Assembly: GCA_032173965.1 (NCBI GenBank) | Contig: JAVUNC010000004.1 | Location: 2,370,501 to 2,434,500, forward strand | Length of the DNA stretch: 64,000 nucleotides | Direction of reading: 5' to 3' | Source: Sitta carolinensis | Taxonomy: Eukaryota > Chordata > Aves > Passeriformes > Sittidae | Part shown: positions 1 to 11,872 of the stretch, in pieces | Layout of the letters: each line of letters starts with the position of its first letter | Position numbering within the stretch: the first letter of the stretch is position 1 | The notes under the pieces: generated by a model | Seen by the model: the letters and a program-made list of their open reading frames with translations, nothing else | The model's database searches: none | Told to the model about the DNA's origin: nothing | Program-made: the position numbers and the translations under genes

Positions 1-1300
1 GCAGGGGGTGGGACGAGGTGATCTTTGGGACCCCTTGTAATCCAAACCATCCTGGAATTCTGTGACTCTCTGAGGTGTGAAGCCCAGCCAGGCTTTCCAC
101 ATAAAGGTTTTCCTACATGCAGCAGTGACAATGAACTGTCAGTCAGGGCATTGTCCTTTCTTTGCCCCTCCTTCAGCACGAATCTCCAAAATTCACGTTT
201 TACCCTCATTCTTACTGTAAAAAAATTGTCAAAAATCTGAAGGTGGAAGTTCAAATCCTTTCCACCTGCACAAGCCAATATTGTACTTCCAAGGAAATAT
301 TTTCTGCTCAAATACTGTCTCCATTTGTTCTCTCCTAGCTCAGCTGTTACATTTTAATTTGAAGTGTCACCCTGGAGCCGCAGAACTGCCTGGTTTTGAA
401 GAGACCAAGTTTCTATTTGCTTGTGACTTTAATCTCCATAAAACTACCAAAAGGATGATTTTAACTCAGTACCCTTTGTTTCTTTTGTTTAAAGATGTGT
501 TTAATTCTTCTTCAAATACTTTTTTTCAATGAGATATTATCATTAAAATAACTGTATTAAACTCAGCATCATGAATAATTCATAATGCAATTTTGGAAAA
601 ATGGCCATGCAAAACTCCAATAATTAGTTTTATGTGATAGGAAAAGCAATATTTTCATATTTAGACAGGAAGTGAATATTTATTTAGCTACATCATTCAT
701 GGTGTACTAAATTATGGCAGAAACTACTGTTTGTAATTTAAAAAAATGACAAGTTAATTTGAAAGCCAGGTCTAAGATGCAGACTCATACCTTGCAAGCT
801 ACCTGATAAAATTGATCATGTATTTATGCATTTGCTGTTAAATGGGTGGTTTTCAAATGTGATCTCACACTGAAAATGACTTGAGCCCATGATGTTGCCT
901 TTTATGATTATTTTTTTTTTTTTTTGCATTTATTTGTGAGATCTGTGGTGGTAATATCTGTAACTTTCTGAGGACACAATGGCAATTGTCATGAATTCCC
1001 TCCAGCCTTGTGGAGAGCATTAAGGAAGTTGTGGGATGGTTGGCTGAGTCGTGGCACGCCTTTCAAAACATGAATTTCCTGGATCTGGGATTGGAAGCTG
1101 CCTCATTCCTGTTGTTCAGTACTGTCTTACGTCTTTCCTAAGGAGTTTGTATGGCAGTTTTGAGTCCAAATCTCTTTTTTTTCTCTGATTAACATTTAAA
1201 AATCCTTCTCCCTTTCTCAGAGTAAGTCTCTGTCTGCTAAGTGAGTGCCCTGAACTCCACATTTCACAGAATCTTGCATTTCTCAAATCAAAATGAGTGG

Positions 1301-1337
<37 letters not shown>

Positions 1338-2210
1338 CAATTTAATTGATCACCACATACAAAGCAAATAAGAAACAACCAATTTGATTTCTTGAAGTTG
1401 TGACTGGCAAGGCTTCCAGGCTCGAGCAGGAAGGAGGGCATGGATATTTTCCCTGTTGTCCTCAGTGCTTGTGCTGCTGGGTGTTCTTCCAGGTCCTAGT
1501 GAGATAAAATGTGATCATCACTTGAATTTCTGCTTCTGTGCATTTTCCACATGATCCAATTAAATCGTGGAGCCCAGCTTTGCATCCTGTGCTCTATTTT
1601 GGCAACTTCCTTTGATCTTGGCAGTCCGTGGGAACATGTTCATAAAACAGCTTGAATAATAAATAGAACACAGTTATTTATTGATTTATCACAAATACAG
1701 AGGTTTTAATGAAGCAGCTGGAATAACTTTCTGCTTTTGTACGTTAAATTATGAAAGTTTAATTGTGCTGGGTGGCTAAAGGTGGCTCTTGTGAGCTGTG
1801 AAAGCCTGGAGGGTTGGGAGGTGAACTGGGACCTGCAGCACAGGCTGAGCAATTCCATGACTGCCATCAGTTGTAGCTGTAAAGAGTTTACACAGACTAT
1901 GAAATACAGGCATAAAATGGGTTAAAATGAAGCACAGAACAAAATCTTGGTCACAAAACAGGGAGGAGATCCTGCCAGAAAATTGGAATGGCGTAATTGA
2001 GTCGGTATCAGGATGGGGACCCCCAGCAGGATTGATGGGATGGATGTGGACAGGAGAAATTCTGGCATTCCCAAACTTCTGAGAACCTGATTTTGGGATT
2101 TCAAGGTGACTTGAATGAATTATTTGAATAGAGCAATGCTGTGGCAAAGGGCTTCTTGAAATGCTGCCGGTCACTCAGAGCAGCCAACAGAAATTTTATT
2201 CATATCAAAA
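1..2210. other. Intronic DNA, no recognised gene
   Basis: AT-rich sequence with short chance ORFs. It contains a T14 run near 910-924 and a 36-T run at 1302-1337. No CR1 or LTR was recognised. Confidence 0.6.
1302..1337. repeat. T36 homopolymer
   Basis: A pure run of 36 T. Read on the minus strand it is a poly(A) tract, but no retrocopy or clear target-site duplication was recognised beside it. Confidence 0.95.
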
Positions 2211-2395
2211 ACCATGGAATCATTTAGTTTGGAAAAGCCTTTTCAGACCATTGAGTCCAAGTGTTCCCCCAGCATGCCAAGGCCACCACTGCCCCACCTC
2301 CCCAAGTGCCACAGCCACAGGGCTTTGAAATCCCTCCAGGGATGGGGAACCCAGCACTGCCCTGGGCAGCTGTGCCAGGGCTGGACAACCTTTGT
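2211..2395 (-). mobile_element. CR1 LINE 3' fragment
   Basis: It starts with accatggaatcatttag and has the 'attgagtccaag...ccactgccccacctccccaagtgcca' signature of a CR1 3' end read in reverse. It abuts the next plus-strand CR1, so the two 5' ends face each other. Confidence 0.85.
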
Positions 2396-2403
2396 GCATT
2401 CTG

Positions 2404-2785
2404 ACCTCTGCTCTGGGAGAGCTGACCTGGAGAGGAGAAGGCTCCAGGGAGAGCTCAGAGCCCCTTGCAGAGCCTACAGGGGCTCCAGGAGAGCTGGAGA
2501 GGGACTGGGGACAAGGGCTGGAGGGACAGGACACAGGGAATGGCTTCCCACTGCCAGAGGGCAGGGATGGATGGGATACTGGGAAGGAATTGTTCCCTGT
2601 GAGGGTGAGGAGATTGTTCAGGGTGCCCAGAGAAGCTGTGGCTGCCTCTGGATCCTTGGAAGTGTCCAAAGCTGGACAGGGCTTGGATTAACCTGGAACA
2701 GTGGAAGGTGTCCCTGTCCATGGCACAGGGTGGAATGTGATGAGCTTTAAGGTTCCTTCCCACCCAAACCATTCTAGTATTTGAA
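2404..2785 (+). mobile_element. CR1 LINE 3' fragment
   Basis: It runs from the 'acctggagaggagaaggctcc' region through 'gagagggactgggg' and 'agaagctgtggctgcc' to the 3' end 'ccacccaaaccattctag'. This copy accounts for the overlapping ORFs of 99-178 codons here. Confidence 0.9.
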
Positions 2786-4219
2786 TAATTTGAATATCGG
2801 GGGTGCCTGCCTCTCAGAGCACGTGGTGACCGTTGCACTTGGTGTTTTTAATATGAGCAGTGGTGGGAGCTTAGTTCTTGTGATTCTGTATTAAAATACA
2901 ACTGTGTGGCTCTAATTTACCTCAAAACTTTTTAAAAGCTTTCAATTAAGTGATGAGTTCAGCACAACTCTGCACCCTTAGAATTCTCTCCCGGAATCCA
3001 AGATCCTTTTCTACTGGAAGTGCTTGAAATGATTTAGCTGAGTCTTAATTACTCTGTTAATATCTTGGGTTCTACGTGGGCATTTGGCTTGGGAAGGAAG
3101 GCAGAGGTGTTGTCGATTATTGCTGTGGGAGTGCTGCAAACAGCACTGGGATATCTCAGTTATCCCTTAGTATTTTTATTTGCTTTTTTAATTTCCATGA
3201 TGAATTTAGGACCATTCATCAGTGACCGTTTCCTGGCTTAAATACCTGGAAATATTTTGTTCTGTCACCTAGGAAGACCTACTTCTCGTTCTTTGTACTG
3301 TGGCATTTCCTCCACCACGAGGAAGCTAGAAAATGTTAGCAAATAATTTTTTTTTCCTCAGCTGCATGAAAGGCACCATCAGAAGAGTCATCGAAGCGGG
3401 TTTGACACCCTTTGTAACTCCATCTCCTGCTCGGAGCAGGGCCTGCTCACTTCATCAAAGCTGCTCTATGCAAACTTTTGTTGTGCTAATGCAAACTCCC
3501 TCAGGGTTCTCTTAGGCACCAGCACTAATTTTAACATTTTGGCTTCTGCACTGCTGGATTGTGTGCATGTCACCTGAAAAGCAGTGAGGATTGTTTTTTG
3601 TTGGTTTTTTTTTATTATTTTTATATTTTTATTTTTTTATTTTTGTCGTCGTTATTGCTGGTTGTTTGTTCCTTCAAAGGCTTTTCAAGGCATTTTCCTC
3701 TATTTTTTGTGGAAGCGTTGATTTCTTTCCGGGATTTAAAATCAGGAGAAGATTTTCTCTGTTACTTTTTGAACCGACAGGTTCTGCCTGAGCTTTCAAA
3801 GGCACTGCAAGATCCAGGGTTGTGTCGTTATCAACACTGTCAGATTCTTTCTGCAATAACAAAAGAGCCATCCAAAGATCCTCTATAACAAGATAAGAAT
3901 TTATTCTGGATAAGCAGAAGCCCTGCCTGAGGTTTCTTCTCTCAGCTCCTGGAGTCTCAAGTCTCATCAAGACAATATCATTTTTATAAATAGAATATAA
4001 AAGCCATGTTGTGCAGGGCATACTGCTGTGTCCTGGTGTGGCTGTGCTGGCCCAGGGAATCACAGAGTGATGGAAAAGTATTTTTATTTTTTCCAGCTAA
4101 GACTTCTGCAACATGGGAGTAGAGTTTTGATCAGGTGTCCCCTGAAGCTTTTCTGATACTGGTGTTTCCATGGATGGTGTGTTCCCTAAAGCTGAAGGCA
4201 CGTGGCAGTAAAGGATTAT
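2786..4219. other. Intronic DNA, no recognised gene
   Basis: AT-rich, with a T-rich low-complexity stretch at 3593-3650. Nothing recognised. Confidence 0.55.
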
Positions 4220-4640
4220 TTAGGGTAGGATAGCCGGATTTTTTAGGTTGGAAAGGACCTCTAAGATCATCAAATCCAACTGTTAACCACTGCCCCATGT
4301 CCCTAAGTGCCACATCCACCTGCCTTTGAAATCCTTCCAGGGATGGGGACTCCAGCACTGCCCTGGGCAGCTGTGCCAGTGCCTGACCACATTTTCCATG
4401 AAGAAATTTTTCCTAATATCCAACCTAAACCTCCCTTGAGGTCATTTCCTCTTGTCCTGTCATTTGTCCTGTCAGGGAGTTGAGGAGGGTGAAAAGATCC
4501 CTCCTGAGCCTCCTTTTCTCCAGGCTGAGCCCCTTTCCAGCTCCCTCAGCCTCTCCTGGGGCTCCAGCCCCTTCCCCAGCTCCATTCCCTTCCCTGGATG
4601 CACTCCAGCCCCTCGGGGTCTCTGATCAGGGGGGGCTCCT
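4220..4640 (-). mobile_element. CR1 LINE fragment
   Basis: It starts 'ttaggttggaaaggacctct' and continues through 'tttccatgaagaaatttttc', 'tcctttttctccaggctgag'-like and 'ccctcagcctctcctggggc'. Its 3' end is more diverged than in the other copies. Confidence 0.88.
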
Positions 4641-6835
4641 TTGTGGTTGGAATTCCTGCAGAAGGGAGAAGGAAGCATTGGATCAGTAAGGAGTTAATAC
4701 CCAAAAGAGAAAAGGAATAAAGGGTTTGCAAAACAGTTAAAAAGAATCAATAAAGATGAAATCCTTCCCCCTAATTAGAGGGAGAAAGGGAAAAGCCACA
4801 ATATTTTGAAATAACAACGGACTCATTTTCACCTGTAATAAAAACTGTAAATGTGCCCCATCAGGAGTGACATTGAGAACCTAAGGGTTGAAACATCTGA
4901 ACCTCAGTAACTGCTGCCATAAAAAGGGAATTTACAGATAATGGGAATGTTTAGAAGGTGGCAAGCCCAGTGTGACATCAAATAATGTGGCTTTAGCTCA
5001 TGGAAAGGTCTGTGTGTCTTTGACATGACATCATAAATAATCCTGCCTTCGAGTTATGACTTAAATTCTGAGTGTACATGCCAGGACCAAGGATCTGATT
5101 TGACTCTTGGTTTTATCAGTTGTGGATTTCCGGCAGCCTCAATGCTGAGGTTAAAAGTCCCAGCAAGATTCAGTCTCAGATTCCAAGAGTTAATATTGAT
5201 AGAATGACGATTAACTTGTCCCTTCTGCTAAAAATCCCCTGATATTTGCAGGGTTAAAAATACATATTTCTATGGTGGAAGCTTTTATGGTAAATCTGTT
5301 GTTACTGAGCACATCAGCTTCTAAATTTGAGCCAGTGAAATTATGGAGAAATGCTGTATTTCATGGAGAAATATGATGTATATTAATTTTCTGTTTCACT
5401 GCCATATTCTGTTTACTTTGCCTAAGTAACTACTGAGAGCAAAATGATTACATTTTAAATACGTTGTTGTTTCATATGGGTGGTAAATATTCACTCTGCT
5501 CCATTTACAAAATTATTTTTATGTTATTTATGTAAAACTTCTTTTAGAAAAAGGGGTTGTCTCCTTTCATACTATTTGAAGTTTTTCCAGAGCATGTAAA
5601 TGCTTATTTTTCTGGAAAATGTTTTAACATTGTCTCTCACTTCAACAAAATCACTCCACAAATTTCATCTTAATTCTAATTAGAATTGGACCAGTATATC
5701 TTAGAGACCTTTTAATGTGGTGATTGACATTTTAAACCAGTTGGGGGCTTAAAAAGATATGATTTTGAGGACTGAAATTGAGTTAATTGCAATAGGTAAG
5801 TAGCTGAATGCATGATTTATTAATTTTATTAATTTTACACGACGAGCACCTGTAAAGTCACACTGAGGAGATCTTTCAGCAAACAGACTTGAAGTTCTCT
5901 CCCAGGCAAGAAAAGCAGATGAAAATGTGCTGATATTATTGCAAAACTTAATCAACAACTCGGAAATAGAGTCGAGGTAATGATGGAGGAATTATTTTGG
6001 CCACTTCCATGCTCATATTTATCTGAATTACTTCCCAAGTTCATGCTGTTCACTACAGTTATGGCATTGGGAGGAATGAACAGAAAAGATTTTGCTGCTC
6101 TATTCAGTCTATATAAAGTGTTGATCAAATTCTTGGTAAAATATTCTACTTTTTAAAATAGCCCCAGTGAATAAAGTGACCTGAACGTGTATATATATAT
6201 ATATATACATTCTTCTTTTTTTTTTTTTTTGTTCTGTATGAATAGTTCTCCTGCCCACAGACATAAAGAGCATTTCCAGCTCAGTTCGTGATGCTGCTTT
6301 TCAGAGCAGGATGCAACAAACATCTTCTTCCCAAGCTTTTTTCTTTCTTTTCTTCATACCTATTCAGCTCTAATAATAGCTGGACAAAGTAAATTTTGAA
6401 GATTTAAGAAGCTGAATATTGTTTGATTGCCATTCAGGCTTATTTATTTGGTGCCAGCTCATCGTTAAAGCTCTTTAAAACTGCTATTTTTTGCTCCTTC
6501 CTGGCATTTTTTTTCTGCTGAATTCTTTGATTCTTGTCATACCTGCATGGTTCTGCGTGAGATCCTTTTCTAGGTCTTAAAGCTTCTTGGATTTTCACCA
6601 TTCAGAATATTTAGGAAGTTGATAATAGACTGATTTTGTATTTCCATTCTGCCTCCAAGTAGCTGCTTCTTTGAAGGGAGGAATACAGGGCTGTACGGGG
6701 TTGGGGAACTTCAGAACTACAACTATTTTAATTAATTTTTAAATGCTAAAACATTACATTTTAGTGTGTTATAGAAATTTTTTTTCCTGTTTTCCCTCCT
6801 ATTTTTCAGGGAAATAGTTTGCATTATGTGCCCCT
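4641..6835. other. Intronic DNA, no recognised gene
   Basis: AT-rich unique sequence. It holds a (TA)n microsatellite at about 6189-6207 and a T run at about 6215-6230. Confidence 0.55.
6189..6230. repeat. (TA)n microsatellite and poly-T
   Basis: About nine TA units are followed after 'cattcttc' by a T run of about 16. Confidence 0.9.
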
Positions 6836-6912
6836 GTCCACAGCAGGGGGATTGGCACTAGATGGCCTTTAAGGTCCTTTCCAACCCAAATAATTTTGTG
6901 ATTCTGTGATTT
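6836..6912 (+). mobile_element. CR1 LINE 3' tail
   Basis: Only the last ~75 bp remain: 'tggcctttaaggtcctttcc', 'aacccaaataattttgtgat' and a duplicated tail 'tctgtgat'. Confidence 0.8.
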
Positions 6913-7309
6913 AAAGGCAGGAATCCCTTCTGGAGGGCACTGCCCAGTATGGGGGAGCAGCTCTGCTCTTCACCTCCCTCTTTGAAGAGCCGAGATGTGG
7001 AGATTTCACTCCTCTGTTATTTGAATTCTCTCATGTAGACTCTCCATCGTGGAGAGCTCCTGTCGGGCTGGGACTGGAGGGTGGTGCTGCAGGAATTTGG
7101 GATGGATTGAGGGGACAGAAAGTGTTTGTATGGCTTGACAGGTACAGAAATCCAAATAGCAGAAGGGATTTCTGGCAACCCTTTCATGTCACTGAGGGCA
7201 GATGACGTGTCCAGGGCTCTTCTCCTAGAAGACAGGAATAAAAGGAATTTATAAGCCACTGGTATAAAGGGATTTTTAGAAGCTTTCTTTTAAACAAGGA
7301 GAAAGTGAA

Positions 7310-7594
7310 TCACAGAATCATGGAATATCCTGAGCTGGCAGGGACCCACCAGGGTTATTCAGTCCAACTCCTGGCCCTGCACAGACACCCCAACAATCCC
7401 ACCCTGTGCATCCCTGAGGGCATTGTCCAAATGCTCCTGGAGCTCTGGCAGCCTTGGGAATGTCCCCATTCCCTGGGGAGCTGTTCCAGAGCCTAAACAC
7501 CCTCTGGGGGAGGAACCTTTCCCTGATATCCAACCTAAACCTGACACAGCTCCAGCCCTCCCCTGGGTCCTGTCCCTGGTGTCCCTGTCATGAC
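7310..7594 (-). mobile_element. CR1 LINE 3' fragment, distinct subfamily
   Basis: It begins 'cacagaatcatggaatatcc' and carries 'agtccaactcctggccctgc' and 'acaccccaacaatcccaccc', which mark a subfamily different from the common copies. Related pieces lie at 33886-34045 and 60058-60230. Confidence 0.85.
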
Positions 7595-7616
7595 AGTAAA
7601 GCAGCTCGTGGCTCAG

Positions 7617-7648
7617 TGTTTTGGTGTTTTGGTGTTTTGGTGTTTTGG
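7617..7648. repeat. (TGTTTTGG)4 octamer repeat
   Basis: Four exact 8-bp units a short distance past the interior end of the preceding CR1 copy. Confidence 0.92.
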
Positions 7649-8067
7649 TTTCTGACTGTGTGAAGCTCATGAGGCTCTCTGGTGTATTTTATGGGGTGAC
7701 TCATTTCTCCAGCTCTTTTCAAAGAATTACTGAGTGTTTTTGTTGGAGTGAGGGATCATTAGATTTGGAAAGTGGAATGCTGTCTCTGGCCCAGGGGAGA
7801 CAGGACCACATTGGATGGAAGGGATTTCTAGAGATCTTTAGTTCCCCATCCTGTACAGAGCTGATCACTCAGGGCTTTGACTGCCAGAGAACCAGGGGGT
7901 CTCTGTCTTTCCAAACCCTTCCATGACCAGGTTTGTGGTAAATTTATTATTCTTTCTTGCTCTGAGTTGGAATCTCCACTGTTTCAGCTTCTCTTTATTG
8001 CCTCTTGTCTACTTAGTTTACACCCGCAAGAAGAGTTTGGTTTCATTTTCCTACATCCTCCAGTTGG

Positions 8068-8252
8068 ACAGAGAGCAACAAGGGACTTGAGAAAAGGGAT
8101 GGAGGGACAGGACACAGGGAATGGCTTCCCACTGCCAGAGGGCAGGGACAGACGGGATATTGGGAAGGAATTGTTCCCTGGGAGGGTGGTGAGTCCCTGG
8201 CACAGGGTGCCCAGAGCAGCTGTGGCTGCCCCTGGATCCCTGGATGTGGCTA
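8068..8252 (+). mobile_element. CR1 LINE fragment
   Basis: It covers 'agggatggagggacaggaca' to 'gctgcccctggatccctgga' and lacks the 3' end, so it has lost sequence at both sides. Confidence 0.85.
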
Positions 8253-10170
8253 CACGAGCTGCACAGCTGGAACTACACATTTTTTACTGTTTTCAAAGGG
8301 TCATTCCTATTGAAAGATATTTTCTACGTGTTTTAAGTGATCAATATCCAATCTCTAGTTCCATCTCTAAGTTCTATTTTCTTCCTTGCTTCCATGTTTG
8401 CTCCCTAGGCAATGCCTGCAAAGCAGGTGGCCGCAGTCTTTTGTTTTACAAATGCAAAATATCTAAAATTGCTATTTGCTTTTGGAAGCTGAAGTTATGG
8501 AAATACCATAAAATAAACATAGACAGGATGAAAAGAGGAAAATTTATAAGATATATAGGAATGTATATTTTTAAAAAACTCTGAGGATCTGCCATGAGCT
8601 TTCAGATGTTAAATACCATATTGCCTTCTTATTACTTTTATTTTATTCTTTTGCCTTGGCTATTAGAAGAACAAATGATGATGGAATTTAGAGGATGAGC
8701 AGCAAGGATCAGGAGATTGAAAGTAGTATTTGCAAGTCCTTAAAGATGAAGGCAGCAGAAAGGCAAATGACTTCCAAAAAGGGCCATTTCATGGGGTAAT
8801 TTATCCGACGTGGCTTTGCCATTTGTTGTATCATTCCACTCTTGTTGCTATGGGAACCAATTTTACTGTTGCAGTGATTGTTAATCAGGATTTGTAGTTA
8901 TACCATTTTTACCACAAGGCCTTATATCCTTCCAGATTAAATCACAGCTCTCGTTGACAGTGGTGTTCATCAAACATTATCGCCAGAAATAAAACCTGAC
9001 CAACCTTCCTGGCATTTTCCTCTCCATTACCAGAATCAGAGAGCAGAAGCTTGAGTTAACTTTTACAGGAACTCCAGGATTCTGCTTCCGTTCCATCTGT
9101 CATGCTTGTACAGTTCCAGGAAAAGAAAGGAAAAAAAAAAACAAACCCTCAAACCAAGCCTTGCAGTCTGCCTAGCAGTATGATAATTTTATTTTTCATT
9201 TAAGTGGAACTAAACTGAGTATTCTGGAGATCCATTTTCTACATATCCCTTCTTTGAGCATCTCTTAAGGTAGAATTACAGCTTAAGGTCATCTAAGTAT
9301 AAGAAATCTGAAAACAGAGAGATCTATTTTTATGGAGGATTCAACCTCCATGTTTAGGTATCTAAAATATTCCCTATCCTTTCAACCTTCCTCTGTTTTT
9401 GCAGCTGCAAAGAGGTGTTGGCAGGAATAGGGACAGAGAGGTGTAGGGAGTGTGATCCTTCTTCAGGTAAGGGAGGATTAAAGGGTCAGAGTGTGACTTC
9501 CCTGGTCCTGGTCTGTTCTCTGTAGGGGGAGTAGAAATGGGAAGAATTCTTTCCATCTAAATTTACTCACTTGGTGACCTGGGTTGAAACATTTCTCTGG
9601 ATGCTGAGAGCTTAAATCCACCAAGATACACATTTCTGCTCGATTCCTTTAATATATCTTACTATTTCCTTTGCTGCCAAAAATATGATTTAACTTCAGA
9701 AAAAAGGAAAAACATAAGCTGTTGGTAAATTGTAAATTGATGAAACATTGCACTCAAAACTCACAGAAAAACCTATGAGAAGAGTTTAAGTCCCTGTTCC
9801 TCTCAGCAGGGGTTTTATGCTGAAGTGATGACCAATACTGCTCAGCATTGGTTTGAGATGAATTTAATGAAATCATTAAACAAAATGCTTCTCTCTGAGC
9901 CCAGACCTCTGATGGAAGAACTCCTGTTCTTCACTCCCCTGGGCAGCTCCTTTCACTCCCACAACCCAAAGCTGTCATCACAAAATTCGTGGTGGATTTT
10001 GAGCTGAAATTGGGAGGATCATTGGATCGTTTGTGTCGTTTGAGCACAGCCTGGGCTGGGGGTTGTTTTCCTGCCTCCTCTGTTATTTGAGTGGCGTCTT
10101 GGCAGAGTCTCTCAAGTTCTGCCCCAGAAGGATGTGAAACTGCCAGTGTTGTTCCCAGATTTGTGTTCAT
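8253..10170. other. Intronic DNA, no recognised gene
   Basis: AT-rich unique sequence with only short chance ORFs. Confidence 0.55.
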
Positions 10171-10292
10171 CATAGAATCACAGAATGATTTGAGTTGGAA
10201 AGGACCTTAAAGCTCATCTTGTTCCACCCCCTGCCATGGGCAGGGACACCTTCTGCTATCCCAGGTTGTTCCAAGTCCTGTCCAGCCCAGCC
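10171..10292 (-). mobile_element. CR1 LINE 3' tail
   Basis: It runs from 'atagaatcacagaatgattt' through 'ccctgccatgggcagggaca' to 'ccaagtcctgtccagccc', and is truncated about 120 bp from its 3' end. Confidence 0.88.
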
Positions 10293-10559
10293 TTTATCTG
10301 ACAATGTGTTTTCAGTGTGATCCAGCAGGTAGCATTTCATGTGATATTTGACAAAACCCCTCTTTGACTGATGCTTTTTTTTCTCCACTGAACTGAATTC
10401 TCAGCATCTCTCATTTCCAACCAGCTCCAGAGAGCCAGGCCCATCTATGTCACAGTTTTGTTTCCACTTCACTGTATCCCAAGTACACTGAGGGATGCAC
10501 AATCAAAACATTAGCAAGGTGTTAGTCACATTGTTTTGATCCCTCTCCTGATTTTCTTT

Positions 10560-11130
10560 CTCCTTTCCTTCTCCTTTTTCCCGTTCTCTGCTGCCGATGC
10601 CCAGCCCCCACTATAATTCTGATTGGCTAAATTAATTCTGCAGCATCCTGCTGTGAATAATTATGTTCATCCAGTGTGGAGCTGCATGCCTTTCTCTTCC
10701 CCCCTCCTCCTCCTCGCCTAAATTATAATGTGACAATTGAAGCTCACAGCTGGCTCATCAGAGGTGGCCAGTTTGGGAATTGGCACATCTGAATGTGCCT
10801 CTCCGTTAACTCTGGGCCTTGATTGCTTAAGACAAGACATATGTAAACCCCCTGATTATTCCCATTTTGTGTGGTTCACAAAGATCCTGCTTCAAACTGC
10901 AAAGCTGTTGTGTTGTTTGGGGGAGGGGAAATTACAGGAATTTTTCTCTTCCCCTCCCCACAGTTCACTCCAACAATAAATAGCTGTCAGACTTAAGTCA
11001 AGAATGAAATTATAGGAGCACATGAGGCCTTGATTACATTGTTTTGGATAGATTGCTATTAGCATACTGAAATGAAGTCTAATTTTTCAGTGCTTTAGCG
11101 CAGTCAAGAATCAAGTGGCACGGGAGGGGG
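10560..11130. other. AT-rich stretch with homeodomain-like sites, candidate non-coding element
   Basis: It contains attggctaaattaatt, gaataattatg, taaattataatgtgacaatt and other TAAT cores, plus two CT-rich tracts. It carries no CR1 and has low apparent decay. Conservation is an inference that cannot be tested from one sequence. Confidence 0.3.
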
Positions 11131-11297
11131 AAGGGATGTCACCCACGGGAACTGAGTGATGTAATTCTGTGCACTTCTGGAGTGCCATCGTCTCAGTTAC
11201 GAGAAACACAGAAATAAAGAAATAAATCAATATATTCTGCTGAAGAGTTTGGTGAGTTGGGAGCTAAGGCAGAGCCGGTGTTGCTGAACGAACTGTT

Positions 11298-11872
11298 CAC
11301 AGAATTATTGAGGTTGGAAAAGAGCTCTGAGACCATCGAGGGCAGCCCGTGACCCCACCTTGTCACCAGCCCAGAGCACTGAGTGCCACGTCCAGACATG
11401 AAAACGTCCAGGGATGGGGACTCCAAACCTCCCTGGGCAGCCCCTTCCAATGCCGTGACCCCCCTTTCTGTGGAGAAATCCCTCCTGATGTCCAACCTGA
11501 CCCACCCTGGCACAGCCTGAGGCTGTTTCCTCTCCTCCTGTCCCTGTTCCCCGGGAGCAGAGCCCAATCCCATCTGGCTGTCCCCTCCTGTCAGGAGCTG
11601 TGCAGAGCCAGAAGGGCCCCCCTGAGCCTCCTCTGCTCCAGGCTGAGCCCCTTTCCAGCTCCCTCAGCCTCTCCTGGGGCTCCAGCCCTTTCCCCAGCTC
11701 CATTCCCTGCCCTGGCTCCGGCTCCTCCAGGTCTCTCCTGTCAGAGGGTCCCAGAGCTGTCCCCAGGGCTGGAGGTGTCCCAGCAGTGCCAGCACAGGGG
11801 ACAGGCACTGCCCTGGCCCTGCTGCCACCCCAGAGCTGGCACAGCCCAGGTGCCTTTGGCCTCTTGTCACCT
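11298..11872 (-). mobile_element. CR1 LINE fragment, long copy
   Basis: It starts 'cacagaattattgaggttgg' and continues through the 'ctccaggctgagcccctttc' region into more 5' CR1 sequence ('gtgcctttggcctcttg'). The 129-197-codon ORFs on both strands here come from this GC-rich element. Confidence 0.9.

Noticed and set aside
1302..1400. Processed pseudogene tail on the minus strand
   Set aside because: The sequence beside the T36 run matches no recognisable transcript and no target-site duplication is visible.
2214..2838. Overlapping ORFs of 99-178 codons
   Set aside because: They are read through two opposed CR1 fragments, in the wrong strand or frame for CR1 ORF2.
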